5,821 bases of DNA from an uncultured Sphingomonadales bacterium (GTDB lineage: Bacteria > Pseudomonadota > Alphaproteobacteria > Sphingomonadales > Sphingomonadaceae), in the NCBI GenBank assembly GCA_903911985.1, contig CAIWFP010000092.1, positions 1 to 5,821 of the forward strand. Direction: 5' to 3'. The notes below the pieces were generated by a model. That model saw only the letters and a list, made by a program, of their open reading frames with translations, made no database searches and was not told the origin of the DNA. Numbering within the stretch: position 1 is the first letter of the stretch; every line of letters begins with the position of its first letter. Made by a program: the position numbers and the translations under genes. Positions 1 to 5,348 of this stretch are shown here, in pieces.

Positions 1-743
1 ATCGCCATGACGCCCTTGCCATCGCGGGTGGGCACCGTCCACACCAACGCCGAGCGGTGGCGGCCGTCAGCGTCATCCAGCAGCGGCAGCAGGGCAAAGG
101 GCCCGTCGGGATAGAAGATTTCCCAGGCGGTGTTGTCGTGCGGTTTTTCATGCGCCAGCGCGCAGACGATGGCGGTGTGTTTGTAATCCCACGCGACCAG
201 CCCGATGCCCTCCTCGTCGCGGGTGGGCGAACGGCGGCCCTCGGCGCCGACCAGCAGGCTGCCCGACAGGGTGCGGCCATCGGACAGGGCCACCTCCACG
301 CCATGCGGCCCCCGGGTGCGGCGCAAGGGTTCCACCCCGGTGTGCCAGGCAATAGCGGGCTGGTGGCGGGCGGCCTCGAACAGGGCGAGGCGGATATCGC
401 GGTTGCTATACATCCGGCCCAGGGAGCCATCTTCGGCCCCGGGGCGGAAATCGATGCGGCCGGGCTTCATCGCGTCGGTCACGGCGATGGCGTCGATCGG
501 GCAGCCCAGCGGCTCCAGCTGCTCCGCCAAGCCGATGTTGCAAAACAGGTTCCAGCTGGCCGAGGAAATGGCCGAGGCCCGGCCATCGGCGCCTTGCGCG
601 GTCAGCTCGGCGGGCTCGGCCTTGTCCACCACATGCGCGGTGATGCCCATCTTTGCCGCCGCGAGGGCCAGTGTCATCCCCACCAGACCGCCACCAAGGA
701 TGACGAGATCGCGGCGATCAGAAGCGGCAGGAGTGGTGGTCAT
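1..743 (-). CDS. UbiH/UbiF-family FAD-dependent monooxygenase, C-terminus cut by window edge
   Basis: Reading the minus strand from ATG at 743-741 gives 247 complete codons that run off the left edge, so the C-terminal part (families are about 400 residues) is missing. Seen: a Rossmann FAD-binding motif GGGLVG at residues 17-22 followed by a hydrophobic helix; DGRASAIS at 53-60, the FAD-contacting 'D-R-A-I' segment of the family; GAEGRRSPTR at 166-175, the DG fingerprint with Glu in place of the usual Asp; and a GPFALLPL segment at 214-221. These are characteristic of the UbiH/UbiF/VisC aromatic-ring hydroxylases, which hydroxylate polyprenylated intermediates of ubiquinone synthesis at the inner membrane face using NAD(P)H and O2. 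The start is well fixed: two in-frame TGA codons lie 5-6 codons upstream, with no other start between. The Shine-Dalgarno is weak (AAGG about 12 nt upstream). It lies 65 bp downstream of the phosphatase on the same strand, so co-transcription is possible. Which ring position it hydroxylates cannot be told from this fragment. Confidence 0.85.
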   Translation of the reverse strand, partial: MTTTPAASDRRDLVILGGGLVGMTLALAAAKMGITAHVVDKAEPAELTAQGADGRASAISSASWNLFCNIGLAEQLEPLGCPIDAIAVTDAMKPGRIDFRPGAEDGSLGRMYSNRDIRLALFEAARHQPAIAWHTGVEPLRRTRGPHGVEVALSDGRTLSGSLLVGAEGRRSPTRDEEGIGLVAWDYKHTAIVCALAHEKPHDNTAWEIFYPDGPFALLPLLDDADGRHRSALVWTVPTRDGKGVMA

Positions 744-787
744 GGGGGCAGGCCTTCATCAATCAGGTGGCCCACGGCGGCAACCCG

Positions 788-799
788 ATCGACAGGCCC
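788..799. repeat. 12-bp direct repeat, copy 1, downstream of the phosphatase
   Basis: ATCGACAGGCCC lies 9 bp beyond the phosphatase stop and recurs exactly at 2648-2659 beyond its start. The next base differs on both sides of each copy. It may be chance or the trace of a past insertion or recombination. Confidence 0.4.
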
Positions 800-808
800 G
801 CCCGCAGG

Positions 809-2578
809 CTATCTGGCTTTTGCCACGCAGCTGTTGCCCGGTCCACCGTCGATATCAAGGCAGCGGCCATCAAATTCACCCGCAGGCACGGCAAGGCCGA
901 TCAGCGCGGCGAGGCTGGGGGCGATATCCACCGTATCCACCGGCTGCGGCTGCTCCAGCCCGGCCACGCCCCGGCGCCAGAACAGCAGCGGCACGCGGCG
1001 GTCATAATCCCACGGGCTGCCGTGGGTGGCGGTATAGCCGGCGGTGACCTCCGGAATGGGCACCACGGCGCGGCGGAGCACCGAGTAGACATCGCCGGTA
1101 CGCGCCGGATCGTAGGAGGCGCGCACCCGCTGGGGGATGGTCCAGTCCTGCGGGTTGCCGGAAGGCATGGGGATGGCGGCGATTTCGGCATTGGTGAAGG
1201 CCATTTCCACCTGAGGGCTGGCGCGCAGCAGTGCGACCAGCCGGGTGATGGCCTTGGCGCGCAGGTCGTCAGGCAGGGCGCGCGAGACGTAATAGTCGCC
1301 AAAGGCCGATTCGCCATAAACCAGCGGCGCGGTGCCGGTATAGCCGATGGTGGCGGCCACAGCTTTCGACAGCGCCCCTGCTGTCAGCCCCTTGTCGGCT
1401 CTGGTGGCCGAGGGCAGAGCCTGCTGGTCCAGCCGTTCCGGCGCATCCAGCCCGCCATGGTCGGCGGTCAGCACCACGGCGTAATCGATCCCCAGCGCAT
1501 CGAGCCGGGCGAAGAATTTGCCCAGCGACCGGTCCAGCTCGCGCATCTGGATGCACATTTCCAGCCCCTCGGTGCCATAGGCGTGGCCGATATAGTCGGT
1601 GGCAGAAAGGCTGACCGAGAGCATGTCGGGCGCGCTGCCCTTGCCCAGCTTCATCGCCTCGACCAGCCTTGTCGCCAGATCCAGCGTGGCCGCATCCACC
1701 CGGGGCGAAACGCGGAAGGCATCGCCCGCCGCCTCCTCGCCATAGGCGGCATCGAGCGGGAAACGCCCGGTGCCGATGGTCACCGGGCCTGTGGCGGCCT
1801 GTTCCCGGCTCAAGGGCCCCGTATCCACCGCCCGGGTGCGGGGGGCGCACCATGCGGGAGCGGTGAAGGCCGGCCCGCCGCTGCGCAGACTGGCGAGAAT
1901 TTGCGTGTTCTCCTCCAGCGCGGCATCCGCCAGCGAACGGCCGCCGAGCGTGGAAAAGCCGCGCGCCTGCCACCAATAGGCCTCGTCGATGCTATGCCCG
2001 CCCATCATCATCACCGCGCGATCCTTGGCGGAAACGGCGACATTGCGGCTTTGCGGCCAGCGCGCCTTCATCCGTTCGCCCAGCGTCGGCACCTTCAGAT
2101 GCCCGGCCGAGACCACGGGATATTTCGAGGTCGAGTTCGGGTCGCGCTCATCCTCGGCGCAATAGACCCGCTTGTCGTCGCGGCTCTGCGTCAGATCGTA
2201 CCAATTGTTGGCCACGATGCCGTTGCGCGCGGGGTGAACGCCGGTCAGCAGGGTGGAATGGCCCGGGCAGGTCTCTGTCGCCGCGTGGGCTTGATAGGCC
2301 GAGGGGAATACCGCGCCGGTGAGCAGCCGCGCCAGCCCGTCGGTATAGTGCTGGCGATATTGCGAGAACAGATCCGCCGAGAACTGATCAACCGCGATGG
2401 CCACGAGCAATTTGGGGGCATCGGCCGGAGCAGTTTGCGGAGCAGGCGCCGACGCGGGCACATCGGCGGCGGCGGGCACGGCGCAGGCCATCGCCATGGC
2501 GCCCAGCGCGCGTGTCAGGCCACGCCGGAAATTGAGGCGGCACAGGCTGGAGCCTTGTGGGCTGGAATGGTTCGACAC
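809..2578 (-). CDS. phoK: Secreted PhoK/PafA-type alkaline phosphatase (phosphothreonine nucleophile)
   Basis: A complete 589-residue phosphomonoesterase of the alkaline phosphatase/NPP superfamily, expected to release phosphate from organic phosphoesters in the periplasm or outside the cell. A signal peptide is visible: basic n-region (RRGLTR, 18-23), hydrophobic stretch to about 37, cleavage likely near AVPAAA-D. All catalytic features are in order: metal Asp64 (VAIAVDQF), nucleophile Thr103 in TETCPGH, phosphate-binding Asn124 (NNWYD) and the K-x-R pair Lys185/Arg187 (SAKDR), then zinc ligands Asp328 and His332 (TDYIGH), Asp373-His374 (TADHGG) and His519 (THGSPWDYDRR). As I recall them, the Sphingomonas BSAR-1 PhoK residues (Thr89, Asn110, Lys171, Arg173; His491) have the same spacing within blocks, hence the symbol. 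The start is GTG with AAGGA 8 nt upstream; the next in-frame Met (28) would destroy the signal peptide. Stop is TAG. It is divergent from dsbD, and six of its cysteines fall in the exported part. No Pho box was recognised upstream. Class is firm; the exact orthologue name is less so. Confidence 0.92.
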   Translation of the reverse strand: MSNHSSPQGSSLCRLNFRRGLTRALGAMAMACAVPAAADVPASAPAPQTAPADAPKLLVAIAVDQFSADLFSQYRQHYTDGLARLLTGAVFPSAYQAHAATETCPGHSTLLTGVHPARNGIVANNWYDLTQSRDDKRVYCAEDERDPNSTSKYPVVSAGHLKVPTLGERMKARWPQSRNVAVSAKDRAVMMMGGHSIDEAYWWQARGFSTLGGRSLADAALEENTQILASLRSGGPAFTAPAWCAPRTRAVDTGPLSREQAATGPVTIGTGRFPLDAAYGEEAAGDAFRVSPRVDAATLDLATRLVEAMKLGKGSAPDMLSVSLSATDYIGHAYGTEGLEMCIQMRELDRSLGKFFARLDALGIDYAVVLTADHGGLDAPERLDQQALPSATRADKGLTAGALSKAVAATIGYTGTAPLVYGESAFGDYYVSRALPDDLRAKAITRLVALLRASPQVEMAFTNAEIAAIPMPSGNPQDWTIPQRVRASYDPARTGDVYSVLRRAVVPIPEVTAGYTATHGSPWDYDRRVPLLFWRRGVAGLEQPQPVDTVDIAPSLAALIGLAVPAGEFDGRCLDIDGGPGNSCVAKAR

Positions 2579-2586
2579 AGACAGCT

Positions 2587-2591
2587 TCCTT
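2587..2591 (-). promoter_or_regulatory. Shine-Dalgarno of the alkaline phosphatase gene
   Basis: AAGGA on the minus strand, 8 nt before the GTG at 2578-2576. It supports the GTG start, which is also the only start that keeps the signal peptide. Confidence 0.7.
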
Positions 2592-2647
2592 GCAAATGGG
2601 CCGGATTGACGGCACAGCCTGACGCGACATGGGCCTTATGCCCCCTT

Positions 2648-2659
2648 ATCGACAGGCCC
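2648..2659. repeat. 12-bp direct repeat, copy 2, upstream of the phosphatase
   Basis: Exact second copy of ATCGACAGGCCC, in the same orientation as the copy at 788-799. The two bracket the whole phosphatase gene. Confidence 0.4.
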
Positions 2660-2666
2660 CGGCACA

Positions 2667-2691
2667 GGGCGCAAGCCCCGCTTGATCGCCC
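2667..2691 (+). promoter_or_regulatory. 10-bp dyad in the dsbD leader
   Basis: GGGCG (2667-2671) pairs with CGCCC (2687-2691), and the adjacent CAAGC (2672-2676) pairs with GCTTG (2680-2684). The loop is CCC and a 2-nt bulge (AT) sits on the 3' side. The dyad ends 18 nt before the dsbD Shine-Dalgarno. It could be a protein-binding operator or a leader-RNA hairpin; in DNA this GC-rich it may also be chance. No T-tract follows, so it is not an intrinsic terminator. Confidence 0.35.
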
Positions 2692-2709
2692 CCCGCGCAG
2701 ATTGCCCTC

Positions 2710-2713
2710 GGAG
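2710..2713 (+). promoter_or_regulatory. Shine-Dalgarno that fixes the dsbD start
   Basis: GGAG lies 9 nt before ATG 2723-2725. The reading frame stays open for nearly 2 kb further upstream (antisense to the phosphatase), so this site together with the signal peptide that follows is what identifies the real start. Confidence 0.75.
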
Positions 2714-2722
2714 AAGACCATT

Positions 2723-4885
2723 ATGCCCAGCATTGGCCCGGTGACCGCCAAGTGGCAGGCTTATGGCAGGCAGGTTGCGGTATTGTGGCAAAGGGCCGTC
2801 TGCCGTCTGATTTTGGCCGGGGCGTTACTGGCTGGTTTGGGTTTCGCGGGGGGCATGGCCCGGGCGCAAACCCTGAACGCACAACCCGCGCATATCGCGG
2901 CGGAGCTGGTGGCGCAGGCGCCGGGCATGAAGGGCGGCCCCGCCACGCTCGCGCTGCACATGACGCCCGCGCCCGGCTGGCATGGCTATTGGCTGCAACC
3001 GGGTGACGCGGGCTTTGCCATGCGGCTGACATGGCATCTGCCAAAGGGCGCCACGGTCGGGCCCCCGCGCTATCCCGTGCCGCAGACGCTGCTGATCGCC
3101 GGGCTGATGAACCATGTCTTCGAGCAGGATTATGCCGTGCTGGTGGATATGCAATTGCCAGCGGGCGCGGGCTCCACCCTGCCGGTTTCGGTCAGCGCGC
3201 AATGGCTGGCCTGCAGCGCCTCGGTCTGTGTACCGGAACAGGCGGAACTGCGTGCCATGGTCCCGACGGGCGTTACCGCGACGGCGGAACCGAGCTTCGA
3301 CCGCTGGCGCGGCGCCCTGCCCGCGCCGCTGGGCGCACCGGCCCATTTCGCCATCACCGCACAGGGGCTGAGTTTGGCGATCCCCCTGCCCGCACGCGTT
3401 GCCTTGTCGGAGCCGCATCTGTTCGTGGCCGATGACGCGGTGGTGGACCCGGCCGCGCCGCAAGGCTTCGCCCGGGTGGGCGACACGCTGGTGGTGCGCC
3501 TCGCGCGGGCGAAATTCGCGCCGGCCCGCCCGGTCTCGCCTGCCCGTATTGCGGCGGTGCTGCGGTTGAATGGCGCGGGCGACGGGCTGGAGCTTTCCGC
3601 CACGCCCGGGCCGGTGCCCACGGGCGGCCTGCCGCTGGATGGGCCCGCGCCAAAGCCGGCCTCGCTGCCGCTGCTGCTGCTGGCGGCGCTGGCGGGCGGG
3701 TTGCTGCTCAATGTCATGCCCTGCGTGTTTCCCATCCTGAGCCTGAAGGCGCTCAGCCTTGCCCGGGCGGGGGAAAGCGGGGCCGAGGCGCGTGCCGAGG
3801 GTCTGGCCTATAGCGCCGGGGTCATCCTCGCCTGCACGGGGCTTGGCGCCCTGTTGCTGGCCCTGCGCGCGGGGGGGCATCAGCTTGGCTGGGCGTTTCA
3901 GCTGCAGGAGCCGGGGGTGGTGGTGGCGCTGCTGCTGCTGGCCTTCACCCTTGCCGCCAACCTTGCGGGATTGTTCGAACTGGCCGTGCCGGGCTTCGTG
4001 CAGGGCGGCGGGGCCGGTGGCGGGGCCGGTGGGCGAAGTGGCGCCTTTGCCACAGGCCTGCTGGCGGCCTTTGTCGCCACGCCCTGCACCGGGCCCTTCA
4101 TGGCCAGCGCAATGGGTGCGGCGCTGCTGCTGCCCACGGGCGAGGGGCTCGCGCTGTTTGCCGCGCTGGGGCTGGGGCTGGCGCTGCCGTTTCTGGGCAT
4201 TGCCTGCGTGCCGCCCCTGCGCCGCCTGTTGCCCCGGCCGGGCGCATGGATGGTGTGGTTTCGCAAGGCCATGGCCCTGCCGCTCGGGCTGACGGGCCTT
4301 GCGCTGGTCTGGCTGGCCGGGCGCCTTGGGGGCGAGAGCTTTGCCGCAGGGGCCGCCGCCCTCGCGCTGGCGCTGGTGGCGGCGCTGGCCTGGGTGGGCG
4401 CGGGGCAGCGCGGCGGAAAATCCGTGGCGCGGCGCGTGGCTGGTTTGGCGCTGGCCTTGGCGTTGGTGGCGGGCCTTGCCCTGCCGCGCCTCTATCACCC
4501 CGCTGTGGCCCCTGCGGCTGACAGTGCGGAAGCCCTGCCCTCGCGGCCCTTTAGCCAATCGGCGCTGGATGCGGCGCGGGCCGAGGGCCACCCCGTTTTC
4601 GCCTATTTCACCGCCGACTGGTGCCTGACCTGCAAGGTCAACGAGGAGGTCGCCATCGACCGGCCCTCCACCCGCGCCGCCTTCGCGCAGGCAGGGGTGG
4701 TGGTGCTGAAGGGCGACTGGACGCGGCGCGATCCGGCCATCACCCGCTATCTGGCGACGATGGGCGCGGGCGGGGTGCCGCTCTATGTGTGGTATCCGGC
4801 GGGCGGCGGGGCGGAGCAGCTGCCACAAATCCTCAGCCCCGCGCTGCTGGCCGGGCTGCCGGGGCGGAACGCGCCCGCGCGCTAG
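2723..4885 (+). CDS. dsbD: DsbD/ScsB-family thiol:disulfide interchange protein
   Basis: A complete 720-residue inner-membrane protein that passes electrons from cytoplasmic thioredoxin to periplasmic thiol proteins. Seen in order: signal/anchor segment about 26-48 ending MARA-Q; a long periplasmic DsbD-alpha-like region about 50-310 with a Cys pair C164/C169 (CSASVC) after WLA; eight hydrophobic segments about 315-590 with the buried Cys pair C334 (NVMPCVFP) and C455 (VATPCTGP); and a C-terminal thioredoxin-like domain about 605-720 with CLTC (634-637) in ADWCLTCK and a cis-Pro loop GVP at 684-686. All six cysteines of the relay are present. E. coli DsbD has about 565 residues; the extra length is N-terminal, as in ScsB-like proteins of alphaproteobacteria. 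The N-terminal type and length favour ScsB-like over classical DsbD. The start at 2723 is chosen for its GGAG and the signal peptide; the first 25 residues are a long n-region, so a later TTG start (residue 21) is a weak alternative. The stop TAG overlaps the edge of the repeat element at 4884. Confidence 0.92.
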   Translation: MPSIGPVTAKWQAYGRQVAVLWQRAVCRLILAGALLAGLGFAGGMARAQTLNAQPAHIAAELVAQAPGMKGGPATLALHMTPAPGWHGYWLQPGDAGFAMRLTWHLPKGATVGPPRYPVPQTLLIAGLMNHVFEQDYAVLVDMQLPAGAGSTLPVSVSAQWLACSASVCVPEQAELRAMVPTGVTATAEPSFDRWRGALPAPLGAPAHFAITAQGLSLAIPLPARVALSEPHLFVADDAVVDPAAPQGFARVGDTLVVRLARAKFAPARPVSPARIAAVLRLNGAGDGLELSATPGPVPTGGLPLDGPAPKPASLPLLLLAALAGGLLLNVMPCVFPILSLKALSLARAGESGAEARAEGLAYSAGVILACTGLGALLLALRAGGHQLGWAFQLQEPGVVVALLLLAFTLAANLAGLFELAVPGFVQGGGAGGGAGGRSGAFATGLLAAFVATPCTGPFMASAMGAALLLPTGEGLALFAALGLGLALPFLGIACVPPLRRLLPRPGAWMVWFRKAMALPLGLTGLALVWLAGRLGGESFAAGAAALALALVAALAWVGAGQRGGKSVARRVAGLALALALVAGLALPRLYHPAVAPAADSAEALPSRPFSQSALDAARAEGHPVFAYFTADWCLTCKVNEEVAIDRPSTRAAFAQAGVVVLKGDWTRRDPAITRYLATMGAGGVPLYVWYPAGGGAEQLPQILSPALLAGLPGRNAPAR
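4007..4030 (+). repeat. Tandem 12-bp duplication inside dsbD
   Basis: GGCGGGGCCGGT occurs twice head to tail (4007-4018, 4019-4030). It encodes repeated Gly-Gly-Ala-Gly in the hydrophilic loop (residues about 428-437) just before the membrane segment with C455. The duplication is in frame, so copy-number change would lengthen or shorten the loop by four residues. Confidence 0.8.
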
Positions 4886-4961
4886 AGCGCATCCCGATCT
4901 GATTGAATCCGATCGAGCGATCCAAGGTATTGGTTAGTCGCATTTTCGCAAGGCATCATAC

Positions 4962-4994
4962 CAAGGCGCTAAGATGCTAACGCATCACGCCTTG
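4962..4994. repeat. Hairpin 1 of the element
   Basis: CAAGGCG (4962-4968) pairs with CGCCTTG (4988-4994), and inside it GATGC (4973-4977) pairs with GCATC (4982-4986) around the loop TAAC. An alternative pairing exists: CATTTTCGCAAGGC (4941-4954) can pair with GCCTTGAAAATG (4989-5000) if two bases bulge, so the two folds are mutually exclusive. Confidence 0.7.
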
Positions 4995-5021
4995 AAAATG
5001 TTCAGGCGCCACACGGGCTTA

Positions 5022-5058
5022 ACCAAGGTTCGATGAGTCAAGCTCATCGAACCTTGGT
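5022..5058. repeat. Hairpin 2 of the element: perfect 16-bp stem
   Basis: CCAAGGTTCGATGAG (5023-5037) is followed by the loop TCAAG and its exact reverse complement (5043-5057); one more A-T pair closes it at 5022/5058. No T-tract follows, so it is not a standard intrinsic terminator. It could still stabilise the 3' end of dsbD mRNA or block read-through. Confidence 0.9.
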
Positions 5059-5078
5059 ATCAGGTGATTCCACCTGAT
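5059..5078. repeat. Hairpin 3 of the element: perfect 8-bp stem
   Basis: ATCAGGTG (5059-5066), loop ATTC, CACCTGAT (5071-5078). It abuts hairpin 2 with no spacer, so the two would stack coaxially as RNA or extrude together as a double cruciform. Confidence 0.85.
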
Positions 5079-5147
5079 TGGAAAATGCTCTCGCAAGGGG
5101 CAGGCGGCATTTATACAATTTGCAAAAACTGGCGAATTCCGGGGGAA

Positions 5148-5163
5148 TTTGACGGTGGTCAAA
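5148..5163. promoter_or_regulatory. FNR/FixK-type palindrome ahead of the putative sRNA
   Basis: TTTGAC-GGTG-GTCAAA is a perfect dyad with 6-bp arms and a 4-bp centre. It contains TTGA-N6-TCAA, the core of FNR/FixK/Dnr sites (FNR itself prefers TTGAT-N4-ATCAA). The centre is at 5155.5. A class II activator at -41.5 would give a start near 5197, with the weak -10-like CCTAAA (5183-5188) near the expected place. Read instead as a sigma-70 -35 box (TTGACG, 5149-5154), it has only GC-rich sequence where a -10 should be, which favours an activator site. AT-rich DNA (5108-5150) lies upstream. hemN, the next gene, belongs to a family often controlled by FNR, but this site is at the 3' end of hemN, so it more likely serves the plus-strand transcript. 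Confidence 0.5.
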
Positions 5164-5194
5164 GTGCGCTGGCCGCCGCCGGCCTAAACGGGTG

Positions 5195-5348
5195 TCGGGC
5201 AAGACGGATGGCACCTCCCCCCCGCTATCCGCCTAAGGCCTCCCGGAGCAGCAGTCGTCGCCCAGCGATGAAGTTGCTGCTCCGGAAGCGCTGCCGCAGA
5301 TTCTCCCGACCTCGAGCGGCCCTCCTTGTGAGTGCCGCTCGTTTTTTT
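5195..5348 (+). ncRNA. Putative small RNA with C-rich anti-Shine-Dalgarno loops
   Basis: The 5' end is approximate (set from the upstream palindrome); the 3' end is the terminator T-tract. Three hairpins are visible. First, CGGATGGC (5205-5212) pairs with GCTATCCG (5224-5231, one G-U) around the 11-nt loop ACCTCCCCCCC. Second, CCGGAGCAGCA (5243-5253) pairs with TGCTGCTCCGG (5275-5285), continued by TCGTCG (5255-5260) with CGATGA (5266-5271) around CCCAG. Third is the terminator hairpin, whose loop side contains CCTCCTT. Four C-rich patches (5214-5219, 5239-5244, 5303-5307, 5321-5327) resemble the 16S anti-Shine-Dalgarno CCUCC, as in loops of alphaproteobacterial CcsR and alpha-r14/NfeR sRNAs. 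Such RNAs act in trans by covering ribosome binding sites. I do not recognise the family. Alternatives: an RNA processed from the dsbD 3' UTR, or only a distal dsbD terminator. No convincing small ORF was found in it. Confidence 0.55.
5313..5348 (+). terminator. Strong intrinsic terminator
   Basis: CGAGCGGC (5313-5320) pairs perfectly with GCCGCTCG (5334-5341), followed at once by seven T (5342-5348). Inside the loop CTC (5322-5324) can pair with GAG (5330-5332). It works for plus-strand transcripts only: no A-tract precedes it that would serve hemN. It lies 428 bp beyond the dsbD stop, further than usual for a gene's own terminator, which supports a separate transcript ending here. Confidence 0.88.

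Larger units (their letters stand above)
2579..2722. promoter_or_regulatory. Divergent intergenic region, phosphatase / dsbD
   Basis: The 144 bp between two divergent start codons must hold or share promoters for both genes, unless either is transcribed from within its neighbour. TTGACG at 2606-2611 (plus) resembles a -35 box, but the hexamer 17 bp further (2629-2634) is GC-rich and not a -10. CTTATG (2635-2640) and CTTATC (2645-2650) would read CATAAG and GATAAG on the minus strand, without a matching -35. I therefore mark the region as regulatory but cannot place either promoter. No PhoB-type direct repeat was recognised. Confidence 0.45.
4884..5091. repeat. Palindromic MITE-like intergenic element
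   Basis: About 208 bp directly after dsbD, visibly AT-richer than its surroundings (4921-4980 has 27 G+C in 60). The ends are imperfect inverted repeats: AGAGC at 4884-4888 against GCTCT at 5087-5091, and about 20 of the first 33 positions agree when the right end is read on the minus strand, including the shared blocks AGAGC, CC, ATC and GAATC. The interior is nearly all dyads: 4962-4994, 5022-5058 and 5059-5078, plus the longer-range pair ATACCAAGG (4958-4966) with CCTTGGTAT (5052-5060). The right end, read on the minus strand, is of the AGAGCATTTTC...ATCAGGTG...CACCTGAT kind that I recognise as common dispersed intergenic sequence in alphaproteobacteria. No open reading frame or transposase is present, and no clear target-site duplication is visible. 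It may be a miniature mobile element, a REP-like palindrome or a stable 3'-UTR structure. Confidence 0.65.

Noticed and set aside
57..1047. Two plus-strand open frames (316 and 280 residues) over the left end.
   Set aside because: Both are antisense to the UbiH-family gene and the end of the phosphatase gene, and neither shows a recognisable domain.
2606..2611. TTGACG as the -35 box of dsbD.
   Set aside because: The hexamer at the right distance (2629-2634, ATGGGC) is not a plausible -10.
767..2722. The dsbD reading frame stays open upstream to 767, suggesting a 1372-residue protein.
   Set aside because: The extension is the antisense of the phosphatase gene, has low-complexity Gly/Arg/His composition and no domain, and a Shine-Dalgarno plus signal peptide mark the real start at 2723.
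2825..4828. A 667-residue open frame on the minus strand across dsbD.
   Set aside because: Its Arg/Gln/Gly-rich sequence is the antisense of a gene with clear DsbD motifs. Long antisense frames are common at this G+C content.
5022..5058. The perfect 16-bp hairpin as the intrinsic terminator of dsbD.
   Set aside because: It is followed by TATCAGG rather than a T-tract, and it belongs to the palindromic element.
5112..5119. TATACAAT as a -10 box for the sRNA or a longer transcript.
   Set aside because: No acceptable -35 lies 16-18 bp upstream on the plus strand, and the minus-strand reading (TATAAA) also lacks one. It may be just the AT-rich DNA ahead of the palindrome.
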